Below, piece after piece: positions 17,151-26,103 of a DNA stretch of 50,431 nt. How positions within the stretch are numbered: the stretch's first letter is position 1; each line of letters starts with the position of its first letter. Both the position numbers and the translations under genes were made by a program. Source of the DNA: Candidatus Kapaibacterium sp. Its GTDB lineage: Bacteria; Bacteroidota; Ignavibacteria; Kapaibacteriales; UBA2268. The notes under the pieces are model-generated. The model saw only the letters and a program-made list of their open reading frames with translations. It was not told the origin of the DNA and made no database searches. The stretch covers positions 1-50,431 of the forward strand of contig JAPLFL010000033.1 of NCBI GenBank assembly GCA_026390695.1, given 5' to 3'.

Positions 17151-18458
17151 TTAATTCATCATCCTACGAATCAAAGCAGAGCGCTCATAATCTGTTTTAC
17201 CTTCCTCTTTCATTTCACTAAAAGTACGGAGATTAGCCTGATCATCAGCAACATTATTCGGCTTCAATCCGTTTTGATTGTTCATACGAGATACAGCAGG
17301 CGGATCAAATTTTTTCAATTGCACAGTCCCCTTAGGTTTCATCTGGGATGAGTCCTGATTATAATAATTTTGGAAACTACGTTGCCTGTTATCCTTAGGC
17401 ATATCGATAATATTTGAACGATTTGCAGCATTTTCAAATTCTTTATTAAATGGCAAATTTGGAGTAACTGCACCCTTTCTGGCAGCAGATGTTTCCTTTT
17501 CAAGATCGACATCATTTTTCCGAAAACCGGTAGCAATCACAGTAACCATAATTTCTTCTTCAAATTCTTCGCTATTGCGGAAACCATAAATACAATTAGC
17601 TTCTTCAATACCCTGATCTTCAAGATAGCAGCCGATTGCATCCATTTCCTTAAGACCGACATTCCTGCCGGCAATATTAACAAGAACGCCTTTAGAGCCA
17701 CGGATAGAAATTCCATCAAGCAAAGGCGAATTTAATGCAGCCTGAACAGCTTCAATTGCTCTGTGATCACCAACAGCATATCCAATACCCATCAAAGTAT
17801 CACCAGCATTTGCCATAATAGCCCGAACATCGGCAAAATCAACATTGATCTTACCCGGTTTGGTGATAATATCTGCAATACCGCGCACAGCATTATATAA
17901 AACGTCATTAACACGCTCAAAAGCCTTGTCAACAGACATTTCTTCTTCAGTCATGTCAACTAATTTCTGATTCGGAATCACAATCAGACCATCAACATTT
18001 TTACGCAATTCCTTAATCCCTGAATCAGCGTTCTGATGACGTCTGCCCTTTTCCCAACGGAAAGGTTTGGTGACAATTCCAACCACTAAAGCACCGGCTT
18101 CACGGCTAATACGAGCAATTTCAGGAGCACCTCCGGTACCGGTACCACCGCCCATACCAGCAGTAACAAAAATCATATCGCTGCCCAGAATGTGCTGCCG
18201 AATTTCTTTTTCAGATTCTAAGACGGATTCTTTCCCTTTCTCAGGATCAGCACCTGCACCAAGACCATTTGTTTTATTTTCTCCGATTTGAATCAGAGTA
18301 GGTGCAATACTTTGGGCTAATGCCTGTTTATCAGTATTTGCAACCATGAAATCAACCTCCGGAATACCTCTGGTAATCATACTATTGACAGCATTTCCCC
18401 CACCGCCGCCAACACCGATAACCCGAATTTTCGCAAAAGAGCGTTCAATATTAATCAT
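17151..18458 (-). CDS. ftsZ: Cell division protein FtsZ
   Basis: FtsZ is the tubulin-like GTPase that forms the division ring. The N-terminal GVGGGGGNAVNSM and the tubulin signature GGGTGTG (residues 103-109) bind GTP; the T7 catalytic loop region INVDFADVRAIM follows. After the globular part (about residue 315) comes a Lys/Asn/Gln-rich linker, ending in a conserved tail DYERSALIRRMMN likely to bind FtsA. I chose ATG at 18458 because AGAGG lies five bases upstream; a GTG two codons earlier overlaps that site. It follows ftsA after 82 bp. Confidence 0.97.
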   Translation of the reverse strand: MINIERSFAKIRVIGVGGGGGNAVNSMITRGIPEVDFMVANTDKQALAQSIAPTLIQIGENKTNGLGAGADPEKGKESVLESEKEIRQHILGSDMIFVTAGMGGGTGTGGAPEIARISREAGALVVGIVTKPFRWEKGRRHQNADSGIKELRKNVDGLIVIPNQKLVDMTEEEMSVDKAFERVNDVLYNAVRGIADIITKPGKINVDFADVRAIMANAGDTLMGIGYAVGDHRAIEAVQAALNSPLLDGISIRGSKGVLVNIAGRNVGLKEMDAIGCYLEDQGIEEANCIYGFRNSEEFEEEIMVTVIATGFRKNDVDLEKETSAARKGAVTPNLPFNKEFENAANRSNIIDMPKDNRQRSFQNYYNQDSSQMKPKGTVQLKKFDPPAVSRMNNQNGLKPNNVADDQANLRTFSEMKEEGKTDYERSALIRRMMN

Positions 18459-18540
18459 AACCACCTCTTTATGAATAAAAAACTGTATAAAATCCTTATT
18501 AAGTACTTATTTATCATATATATTATAACAGAAAATCAAT

Positions 18541-19929
18541 TTACAAATTGTCTAAAAAACTTTTAACTTTATAAAGTAAAGAGCCTTTTTCCTTTGGTTT
18601 TTCCGCATGAACCGGCTCCTGAACAGGAATTACTTCTTCAACAATAGGTTCAGCAACTACTTCCTCTTCAGGAGTAATTACTTCAGGAACTACTTCTTCC
18701 TTTTTCATTTTGTTTAAATTTAAATGGTGCAAAGTAAGTCCCACAGCAGTCGCATAGACAGGGCTTTCAATTTCAGGCGCAAGCCCGGAATATGAAATAC
18801 CTGATGGAATACCAATTTTAACAGGTAGTCCAAAAATAATATTTGCTAATTCTTCAGTACCGCGCAGTAGAGATGTTCCACCGGTCACTACTACACCTGC
18901 TCCAAGTCTGTGAGCATAACCCGAACGTCGGATTTCAGCCAATGCAAACTGGAAAATTTCTTCCATTCTCGGCTGGATTATCTGACAGAGCTGACTTTTA
19001 GAAACTTCCATTGGCTGACGGCCACCAATGCCGGGAATCATAAATATTTCATCGTCAAGTATAGATTCAAGATAAGCATGACCATAATCTCTTTTTATTT
19101 TTTCGGCTTGCGAAGCAATTATTCCGAGTAATTGCCTAATATCACTGGTTACTTGACGGCCACCAATGCCGAACACTGAAGTATATCGAATAATATTTTC
19201 CTCAAATATTGCTATATCAGTAGTGCCACCGCCAATGTCAATCAATGCAACTCCAACTTCCTTCTCTTCTTCGGTAAGAACTGAATAACTGCTCGCAAGA
19301 GGCTCTAACATTATATCTCGCACGACCAGACCATTTCTTTCAACACATTTATATATATTTTGAATTGCTGTGATTAGACCAGTTACAACGTGTACATTGG
19401 CTTCCATTCTTACTCCGCTCATGCCTACCGGATCGGTAATTCCATCTTGTCCGTCAATAATGTAATCCTGAGGAATCAGGTGCATGATCTTTCTGTCAGC
19501 AGGAATCACAATCTTTCCAGCTTCTTCGATTAAACGATCAACTTCAGACTGACTGATTTCTTTAGTAGGATTTGAATTACTGACAATACTATGCGTTTGA
19601 AATGATTCAACATGGTCGCCAGCAATTCCAACCACGACATCTGTAATTTTAACACCCGACTGCTGTTCAGCCTGAGCAATAACGTTTTCAATTGTTTTAA
19701 CAGTTTTATCTATATTAACAACTACTCCACGATTCAGACCTTCGCTTTCGGCGATACCCAAGCCAAGAATCCTCATTGTATTCGGTAAATAATCAGGTGC
19801 TGCAACGAGTGCACAAACCTTTGTAGTCCCAATATCAAGGCCCACAGCAATTTGATTTTTCAATTGTAGTGTTGAACCGTTTAATTCATGCATTTTCATG
19901 TCAGTTGCATAATTAGATTTACTTTTCAT
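18541..19929 (-). CDS. ftsA: Cell division protein FtsA
   Basis: FtsA is an actin-like ATPase that tethers FtsZ filaments to the membrane. The phosphate-1 motif VGLDIGTTKVCAL is at residues about 29-41, the phosphate-2 motif LIDIGGGTTDIAIF near 210 and the adenosine motif VVTGGTSLLRG near 340. The last 15 residues (SLLYKVKSFLDNL) form the amphipathic membrane-targeting helix. Between core and helix lies an acidic, Pro/Glu/Val-rich linker (about 402-445), a common variable feature in this group. It starts 35 bp after ftsQ. Confidence 0.96.
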   Translation of the reverse strand: MKSKSNYATDMKMHELNGSTLQLKNQIAVGLDIGTTKVCALVAAPDYLPNTMRILGLGIAESEGLNRGVVVNIDKTVKTIENVIAQAEQQSGVKITDVVVGIAGDHVESFQTHSIVSNSNPTKEISQSEVDRLIEEAGKIVIPADRKIMHLIPQDYIIDGQDGITDPVGMSGVRMEANVHVVTGLITAIQNIYKCVERNGLVVRDIMLEPLASSYSVLTEEEKEVGVALIDIGGGTTDIAIFEENIIRYTSVFGIGGRQVTSDIRQLLGIIASQAEKIKRDYGHAYLESILDDEIFMIPGIGGRQPMEVSKSQLCQIIQPRMEEIFQFALAEIRRSGYAHRLGAGVVVTGGTSLLRGTEELANIIFGLPVKIGIPSGISYSGLAPEIESPVYATAVGLTLHHLNLNKMKKEEVVPEVITPEEEVVAEPIVEEVIPVQEPVHAEKPKEKGSLLYKVKSFLDNL

Positions 19930-19964
19930 TTTTAAATATTTATTTATTATTAAATTATTCTATT

Positions 19965-20711
19965 TTATCCGATAATCGCTCTATCAGCCCATCTGAGGTC
20001 TATGTATTTAATTTTTCCTGCATCTTGATTCACCATTTTCATAAACCAAAATATTTTTAATCTCTTAATTTTATCTTCAATATTTTCTGCTTTACCCATG
20101 ACTACAGCTATATTTCCGGCGCTTGTCATTAATTTGAAACTATTGTTGATACCATTATAAATAATTTCAGAAATAACACAACTCAGCGCATCTGAAGCAG
20201 TGTTTAGAGCATCTATAATTTTAACACAGCCTGAGAGAGCGCTTGAATCAAGAAATTTGCCATTTTGGATATTCCTTAAAATGATCAGGTCATGCATTCC
20301 AGGAAAAAGATTTTTAGGAAGAATATATCCTGATTTATCAATGTAAAGAGTATTTCTATCATCTGCAACAACAATAGCAAACAAAGAACGCTCCTGAACT
20401 TTGATTTCAAGGATATCATCATTTTTTCTTGAAATAATGGCTTGATAAATTAATGGGATATTCTCCAATTTCCGCTTTAGGTCTGAGAGTTTTAATTGGC
20501 CAATAGAAACCTTGGAAAGAACTGGAGCAACCAGAGCCATGATTTCCTCTTTCGTAACCAAATTATTACCACTAATATTGACTTTTGCAATCTGACGATC
20601 TATACTCCAGTTGTTGGAATAATAGCCCAAAGAAATAATAAAAACAAGCAATAAAATAAGTATTAAAACCCAGTATTTACTTTTTGTTCGATTCATTATT
20701 ATTTCGGTCAT
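19965..20711 (-). CDS. ftsQ: Cell division protein FtsQ/DivIB
   Basis: The 248-residue bitopic protein has a short cytoplasmic N-terminus and one membrane helix (about residues 14-31). A POTRA-like domain follows (about 38-105, starting IAKVNISGNNLVTKEEI), then the FtsQ beta domain, ending KIKYIDLRWADRAIIG. FtsQ bridges the cytoplasmic ring and periplasmic septal synthases. Its place directly before ftsA and ftsZ supports the call. Upstream dcw genes (mur, mraY, ftsW) are absent here, so this is a detached piece of the division cluster. Confidence 0.92.
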   Translation of the reverse strand: MTEIIMNRTKSKYWVLILILLLVFIISLGYYSNNWSIDRQIAKVNISGNNLVTKEEIMALVAPVLSKVSIGQLKLSDLKRKLENIPLIYQAIISRKNDDILEIKVQERSLFAIVVADDRNTLYIDKSGYILPKNLFPGMHDLIILRNIQNGKFLDSSALSGCVKIIDALNTASDALSCVISEIIYNGINNSFKLMTSAGNIAVVMGKAENIEDKIKRLKIFWFMKMVNQDAGKIKYIDLRWADRAIIG

Positions 20712-21090
20712 AAGTTTACAATCATTTCAATCTTTACAAACCAAAACGAATTATCATAACCTAAAGGAATAAGATGCTGCAAACAGGCTTCTGATCGAAT
20801 TTATCAAACCTTAAGCCTTAAAATTGATTTTATTTAGTATTCAAGTACAAAATAAAATAAAACCTTCAATTTTTTATTAAAATTCGCCACAAAACTCAGC
20901 CCCCCGGCGAGATAAAACAGTTCCTAAACAGGCAAAACTAAACATTTGCTATAAAGCAAAATAAAAAAAAATAAAGTCTAAAAATAAATCATAAATTTTG
21001 CCCCCTACCAAAATTTAAATTACAATAAATCAAATCAAAATCCAAATATTTTTTTGCTTTCACCAAAATATTTATGATAAATTATTAATT
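20712..21090. other. AT-rich intergenic region upstream of ftsQ
   Basis: I see no gene or RNA fold in these 380 bp. The region should contain the ftsQ promoter and the end of the carbonic anhydrase transcript, but I cannot place either with confidence. Confidence 0.6.
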
Positions 21091-21804
21091 CTAATCATGA
21101 GAATCGCCTTTTTGCTTGTCCGGCTGTTCATTTGATTCAATAAATTCAACTTGTCCGCTGGCAATATTGTATATAGCACCCCAGATTGAAATTTCACCGC
21201 TTTCAAGTGCCTCGCTAATTATTTTACTCTTATGCATGATTTTTATTTGATTGATGACATTTTGCTTAATGGCATACATCAGAGCTTCGGAATCGCTATG
21301 GCACTTCTCCTTGGCTTCTGTAGCAGCAGGTTTAATTATTTTGATAATTGAATTAATGTAAGGAGATTCCGTTTCACCTTTAAGTGAGGCAGTGACAGCT
21401 CCGCATGCACTGTGGCCCATTACCACTATTTGTTTTGCCTTCAAATGCTCTACTGCATATTCGATTGATCCTAATGCAACATCATCAACAACATTTCCAG
21501 CCACTCGTATAACGAAAAGTTCACCCAGTCCGGTGTTATAAATATACTCTGGTGCAACTCTTGAATCAGAGCAGGTTACGATAATAGTTTCAGGATGTTG
21601 CCCTTTTGACAAAACTTCACGCTGTTCGAGAAAGTCAAATTTTGCAAGATCATTTTTTACAAAATTATGGTTCCCTACCTTGAGTTTGTTTAATAGATTA
21701 GCTTTAGGAACCCTAATCGACTGAGAATAACTGGTACTCAGTGACAAAGTAAAAATAATAAATACTAATAATTTGTAATTCAAAACTTTGTTAATCTTCT
21801 TCAT
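21091..21804 (-). CDS. Secreted beta-class carbonic anhydrase
   Basis: This enzyme interconverts CO2 and bicarbonate with a zinc ion. The beta-class ligand motifs are intact: CSDSR (Cys78, Asp80, Arg82) and GHSACGAV (His131, Cys134). The N-terminus is a signal peptide (residues 1-28, hydrophobic YKLLVFIIFTLSLSTSYSQ), so the enzyme should act in the periplasm. The ATG at 21804 is preferred because GGTGG lies upstream and the signal peptide then has a normal length; a start nine codons earlier is possible. The gene stands alone, divergent from the TPR lipoprotein. Confidence 0.93.
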   Translation of the reverse strand: MKKINKVLNYKLLVFIIFTLSLSTSYSQSIRVPKANLLNKLKVGNHNFVKNDLAKFDFLEQREVLSKGQHPETIIVTCSDSRVAPEYIYNTGLGELFVIRVAGNVVDDVALGSIEYAVEHLKAKQIVVMGHSACGAVTASLKGETESPYINSIIKIIKPAATEAKEKCHSDSEALMYAIKQNVINQIKIMHKSKIISEALESGEISIWGAIYNIASGQVEFIESNEQPDKQKGDSHD

Positions 21805-22056
21805 AATTCCACCAAAAAGTTCAAAAAACAAATATAAGCCATTTATTTATCAAATAAAATATTGGTCAATAATAATCATTGTAATTTTTTTAGCCATGAG
21901 AAACAGCATATTTCCATACTTGCACCTTTTAGGGAATAAATTATGTAATCCTTTATAATAATAAATTTAACGCACTCAATTCTTATTATTTTTTAAATTT
22001 AATTAACAGTAAAAAATTGGCTTCATTTTTGCTTTATTTAATTTTGAGGATATAAG

Positions 22057-22662
22057 ATGAAATTTAAATATATAATAGTTATAGCTACAATTACTTTTTT
22101 GATCTCTTGCAGACCAGTAAGAAACGGGATGAATTACTCAGTTTCAAAAAATATTGTAGATCAAAATAGCAATAAAGTTGTGGAATCAGAACCAGCAGTA
22201 AAAAACGAATCAAATTCTGCTAACAAACTGCAACCCGGGAGATTTTCGGACACTACAATAATAAGATTACCAGAAACTTTGCCCGGTAAATACAACTTTC
22301 TTGATGAAACATTAAAATTAGCTTATACCGACTACTACGGCGGCTCTTACCAGAGTAGCTATGATAAATTCAAATTGTTTAGTGAAACAATAATAACAGG
22401 ATTTCCAGTTTTCTATGAATCAATTTTCTATCAAGCAGAATGCAGTTTGAAATTAAACAAAATTGAGGATGCTGAGGCTATATATATGCAACTAATCAAT
22501 TCAAATAATATTCCTTCAGATTTTATTGAACAATCATTAGTAGAACTTGGGAAAATTAATTGTAGTAAAGGGCAAGCAACAAGAGCCACTGAGTATTTTG
22601 AACGATTAAAGAAGAATTATCCTAATTCGCAGTATTTGAAAATTGCAAAATGTGATAATTGA
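22057..22662 (+). CDS. TPR-like lipoprotein
   Basis: The 201-residue protein has a lipoprotein signal with lipobox LISC (Cys18). After a Ser/Asn-rich spacer (about 25-65), the C-terminal half forms paired helices typical of tetratricopeptide repeats: YQSSYDKFKLFSETI, then SIFYQAECSLKLNKIEDAEAIYMQLI and the RATEYFERLKKNYPNSQYL segment. It resembles the YbgF/BamD-type outer-membrane scaffolds in general layout only. It is followed by two giant secreted proteins, but a 95-bp gap leaves the operon relation open. Confidence 0.75.
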   Translation: MKFKYIIVIATITFLISCRPVRNGMNYSVSKNIVDQNSNKVVESEPAVKNESNSANKLQPGRFSDTTIIRLPETLPGKYNFLDETLKLAYTDYYGGSYQSSYDKFKLFSETIITGFPVFYESIFYQAECSLKLNKIEDAEAIYMQLINSNNIPSDFIEQSLVELGKINCSKGQATRATEYFERLKKNYPNSQYLKIAKCDN

Positions 22663-22757
22663 TCTTTACTTCGTGAGTTAAGGTAGATGCGATTCTACCG
22701 ATAATTATATTAACAACAACAGCCGATATTCCATGATAAATATGGACTTTTTTTTCT

Positions 22758-25700
22758 ATGGCAAAAGCGAAAGATTATTTGCTTGCAATTATTTTGATTG
22801 TAATTAACTGTTCCTTGCAGTACGCTGCCAGAGCAGATTCTTTAGTTTCTGGTGAAATTTATGGAAAAAATTTCTGGACACTATCACAAAGTCCTTATAT
22901 AATCACAAAAGACCTGACAATAGCTTCAGGAGCAGAATTAACAATAGAAGCAGGATGCGAAATAAAATTAAATGATAAAGTAAATATCATTGTCAATGGA
23001 GCAATATATTCGATTGGAAGCGGCATTAGACCGATTACATTTTCTGCTAATTCAAATATTCAAAAAATCGGTTTCTGGGGCTCAATTAAATTTATAAATA
23101 ATTTTAACCTTGACGCGCATATATTTGAAAATTGCATTTTTAAAAGTTCTGGCTACGGCGACCAATCAGTATTTACAAGCGATGGGAAAGGATTCCCCAA
23201 TATTATTAATTGTACTTTTAGTTTAAATAAGTTCAGTGCAATAGGTTTGAAAAACCTTACTTTTGATGACAATATCACGCTAAAGCCTCTCCCATTACCA
23301 TATTTTATAAATAGTAATATTCTAATACCAGAGAATAAAAAACTAATAATAAAACGTGGCTCTATTATTAAAATGGCAAATCATGTGGATATAACAGTAA
23401 ATGGTGCCATAGAGGCTATTGGAACTTTCGATAATCTTATTTACTTTACTTCTTTTCGCGATGATGCTTCCGATGAGAAAGATTGTGATGGTACAGCTTC
23501 ATCAACTGGCATTCCGGGCGATTGGGGAGCTATTATTATAAATCAAAAACAGAATACCGATCATTCAACTTTTAGATATGTTAGATTTTTATACGGCGGA
23601 GGAAACCAATCAAGTTGTTACTCTATGCTTTATGCAGCTTCAGGAGCGGCATTGGTTGAATTTTGCAAATTTGAAGCCTCAATGTATTATGGAATAAGTT
23701 GCACTGGCTCTGGCATTATAGATGCGGGCAGAGGAAGCCTTGATAGTAAGGGATTTAATATATTTTCAGGCTTCACTGCAAAAAAATATGCTTTCACATT
23801 AAAGTACAGTTCTGATATCAGCGCAATCAATAACTGCTGGGATAGCCAAGATACAAGTATTATTTCAAAAATGATTTATGATGGTTCCGATATATCACTA
23901 ACAGGTAAAGTGCATTTTCTTCCGCTTGCGAGCTCTTGTATTCCTGAAAAACCTAAAATTCCAATACTGGCTTTCCCTCCGAATGGTACAATAGATGTAC
24001 CTGTTAATTTTTATATGAGCTGGAAACCATGTATCTGGGCTAATCTATATAATCTCTCTATAGCTGAAGATACAGCTTTTACATTAAATGTCAACAAATT
24101 CAATACTGAAGATACAAATTTCTTTGCGCCTAATCTGAAATTTAAATCGAAATACTTTTGGAAGGTTTCTGCAATAAATTCAGTTGGAACAAGCAACTGG
24201 TCGCAGGTATTTAGTTTTATTACAGATGATACGACAAAGCCTGAAATACCAAGATTAATATTTCCAGCAAATAATTCTCAAGATAAACTATGCAAACTTC
24301 AATTCTTATGGAATTCTGCTTTGGCAGCTATTTCGTATGAATTGGACATCTCAATTGATAATAAATTTAAAATTTTATCATTGCATGTGTCCAATATTAA
24401 TGATACAATTAAAACGATAACCGGATTAATAAATAATTCAAAGTACTACTGGAGGCTGCGTTCGGTTAATCGAAACGGCCAGAGCAGTTGGTCTGAGGTT
24501 TATAGTTTTTCAACTACATTAGATAAATGTCGAAATGCGCCACCTTCAACATGGAATCACAGCATCCAGACCGGCTCAAACACAACATTGCTGCTTCGTA
24601 AAAATGTAGTTAATGATTTTCAGAACTACCAGATTAAATCAGGAGATGCTATTGGCGCATTTTATAATTCTGATTCCAATCTTTATTGCGCTGGATACGG
24701 TATTTGGGAGGATTCGGAAAATCTTGCAGTAACTATTTGGGGAGATAATGCACTGACAGGCAATATCAAGGAAGGATTTAATTCTAATGAAGTATTAAGA
24801 TATAAAATTTGGGATGGTGAGAATGAGAATGAGTTCCCCACTGAAATTATGCTTGAACAAGGAGAAAACAGATATATACAAGATAATTTATCAATAGTAG
24901 CAAGCATAAATGATTTAAATTCTCAGCATATTCCGCTGAAAGCTGGCATCTGGAACTATATATCATCAAATATAATCCCATATTTCCCTTCTGTAAATAA
25001 AATAATAGAATCAAAGAATTTGACTTTTTGTGGCAATAGATTTTTAAATTCAGATTATTCATCGGATAACATCAATAACTGGGACTACAGGCAAGGTTAT
25101 TCTGTTTTTACAGAACAAAATGACGAACTGATTATTAAAGGGACTTCAGTTGATAACAAGACAAGTATTCCTTTAGAGTCTCGGCAGTGGCTTCTATTAC
25201 CCTATTATAGCAGTAGCTCTATGTTTTGCGAGGATGTGTTTTCGAGCATCAAGAATAATCTTTTGATTCTAATGAATACATTTGGAGATTTATATTTTCC
25301 CCAATATGGCTTGAATGAAATATCACAAATAAGTCCTGCTGAGGGCTATCTTGCATTTTTAAGCAATCCTGATACTTTAAATTTCCCTATCAAATCAAAT
25401 AATTCCGCTTATAATTTGCACCCAAGGCCATCACACTTTCCCAGACATAGTTTCGGTACGGGTAATATAAATATTTTTATCATTGAGTCAAACAAATTTG
25501 CAAAAGGTGATGAAATAGCCATAGCAGACGTTAAAGGGAATATTTATGGTAGTTCTGTTTGTATCGAAGGAAAAGCCGTCGTTTGTGTTTATGGCGATAA
25601 TCGTAAAACGTCGATGAACGTTGAAGGGCCAACAGAAAATTCCTTACTCAAAATTATACACTTTAATAAAAAAACTGGCAAAGAGCAAGTCCTGCTCCCA

Positions 25701-26078
25701 ATGAGTATAATAGATTTAAATGATGCTACCAATTTCGGAAAAACTCTTAAATTTAATTCAGGCAAGATTGATTTTATCACAATAAATACGCCTTCTGACA
25801 TAGAGGAAAACACTCAGAGCTCACATTTAAAATTTTATAATACTAATCTAAATGTTAATCATATTCTGTCGATAAATTATTTATCGGAAGGCAGTGCTAT
25901 TGCTGATATTTCAATTTATGACATTTATGGAAATTTAATTATAAGTAAAACTGAATTTTCAAATAGTGGCTTAAATAGAATTAATATAGATTTTAACGAT
26001 TTTTCCAGTGGAATATATATTATAAAGCTCGCTGTAGGAGAGCAGTGTCAAATTAACAAAGTAAATATTATCAAGTAA
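22758..26078 (+). CDS. Giant secreted protein: beta-helix, FN3-like domains, paired WGDN modules, T9SS sorting domain
   Basis: The product is 1106 residues with a signal peptide (to about residue 26). Residues about 30-390 look like a parallel beta-helix (DLTIASGAELTIEAGCEIKL). Two fibronectin type III-like domains follow (about 395-590), with similar YWRLRSVN/FWKVSAIN strands. Residues about 600-730 hold a module with GDAIGAFY, YCAGYGIW and TIWGDNALTG, and a weaker copy follows near 910-1010 (GDEIAIAD, CVYGDN). About 780-900 has W-YISSN and W-LLPYY segments. The last 80 residues are a T9SS type A sorting domain (SIYDIYGNLI, SSGIYIIKLAVG). It is probably exported through the T9SS to the surface; its ligand is unknown. 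Confidence 0.8.
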   Translation: MAKAKDYLLAIILIVINCSLQYAARADSLVSGEIYGKNFWTLSQSPYIITKDLTIASGAELTIEAGCEIKLNDKVNIIVNGAIYSIGSGIRPITFSANSNIQKIGFWGSIKFINNFNLDAHIFENCIFKSSGYGDQSVFTSDGKGFPNIINCTFSLNKFSAIGLKNLTFDDNITLKPLPLPYFINSNILIPENKKLIIKRGSIIKMANHVDITVNGAIEAIGTFDNLIYFTSFRDDASDEKDCDGTASSTGIPGDWGAIIINQKQNTDHSTFRYVRFLYGGGNQSSCYSMLYAASGAALVEFCKFEASMYYGISCTGSGIIDAGRGSLDSKGFNIFSGFTAKKYAFTLKYSSDISAINNCWDSQDTSIISKMIYDGSDISLTGKVHFLPLASSCIPEKPKIPILAFPPNGTIDVPVNFYMSWKPCIWANLYNLSIAEDTAFTLNVNKFNTEDTNFFAPNLKFKSKYFWKVSAINSVGTSNWSQVFSFITDDTTKPEIPRLIFPANNSQDKLCKLQFLWNSALAAISYELDISIDNKFKILSLHVSNINDTIKTITGLINNSKYYWRLRSVNRNGQSSWSEVYSFSTTLDKCRNAPPSTWNHSIQTGSNTTLLLRKNVVNDFQNYQIKSGDAIGAFYNSDSNLYCAGYGIWEDSENLAVTIWGDNALTGNIKEGFNSNEVLRYKIWDGENENEFPTEIMLEQGENRYIQDNLSIVASINDLNSQHIPLKAGIWNYISSNIIPYFPSVNKIIESKNLTFCGNRFLNSDYSSDNINNWDYRQGYSVFTEQNDELIIKGTSVDNKTSIPLESRQWLLLPYYSSSSMFCEDVFSSIKNNLLILMNTFGDLYFPQYGLNEISQISPAEGYLAFLSNPDTLNFPIKSNNSAYNLHPRPSHFPRHSFGTGNINIFIIESNKFAKGDEIAIADVKGNIYGSSVCIEGKAVVCVYGDNRKTSMNVEGPTENSLLKIIHFNKKTGKEQVLLPMSIIDLNDATNFGKTLKFNSGKIDFITINTPSDIEENTQSSHLKFYNTNLNVNHILSINYLSEGSAIADISIYDIYGNLIISKTEFSNSGLNRINIDFNDFSSGIYIIKLAVGEQCQINKVNIIK

Positions 26079-26103
26079 TTTAAAAAAATATATAGAGGTC
26101 AAA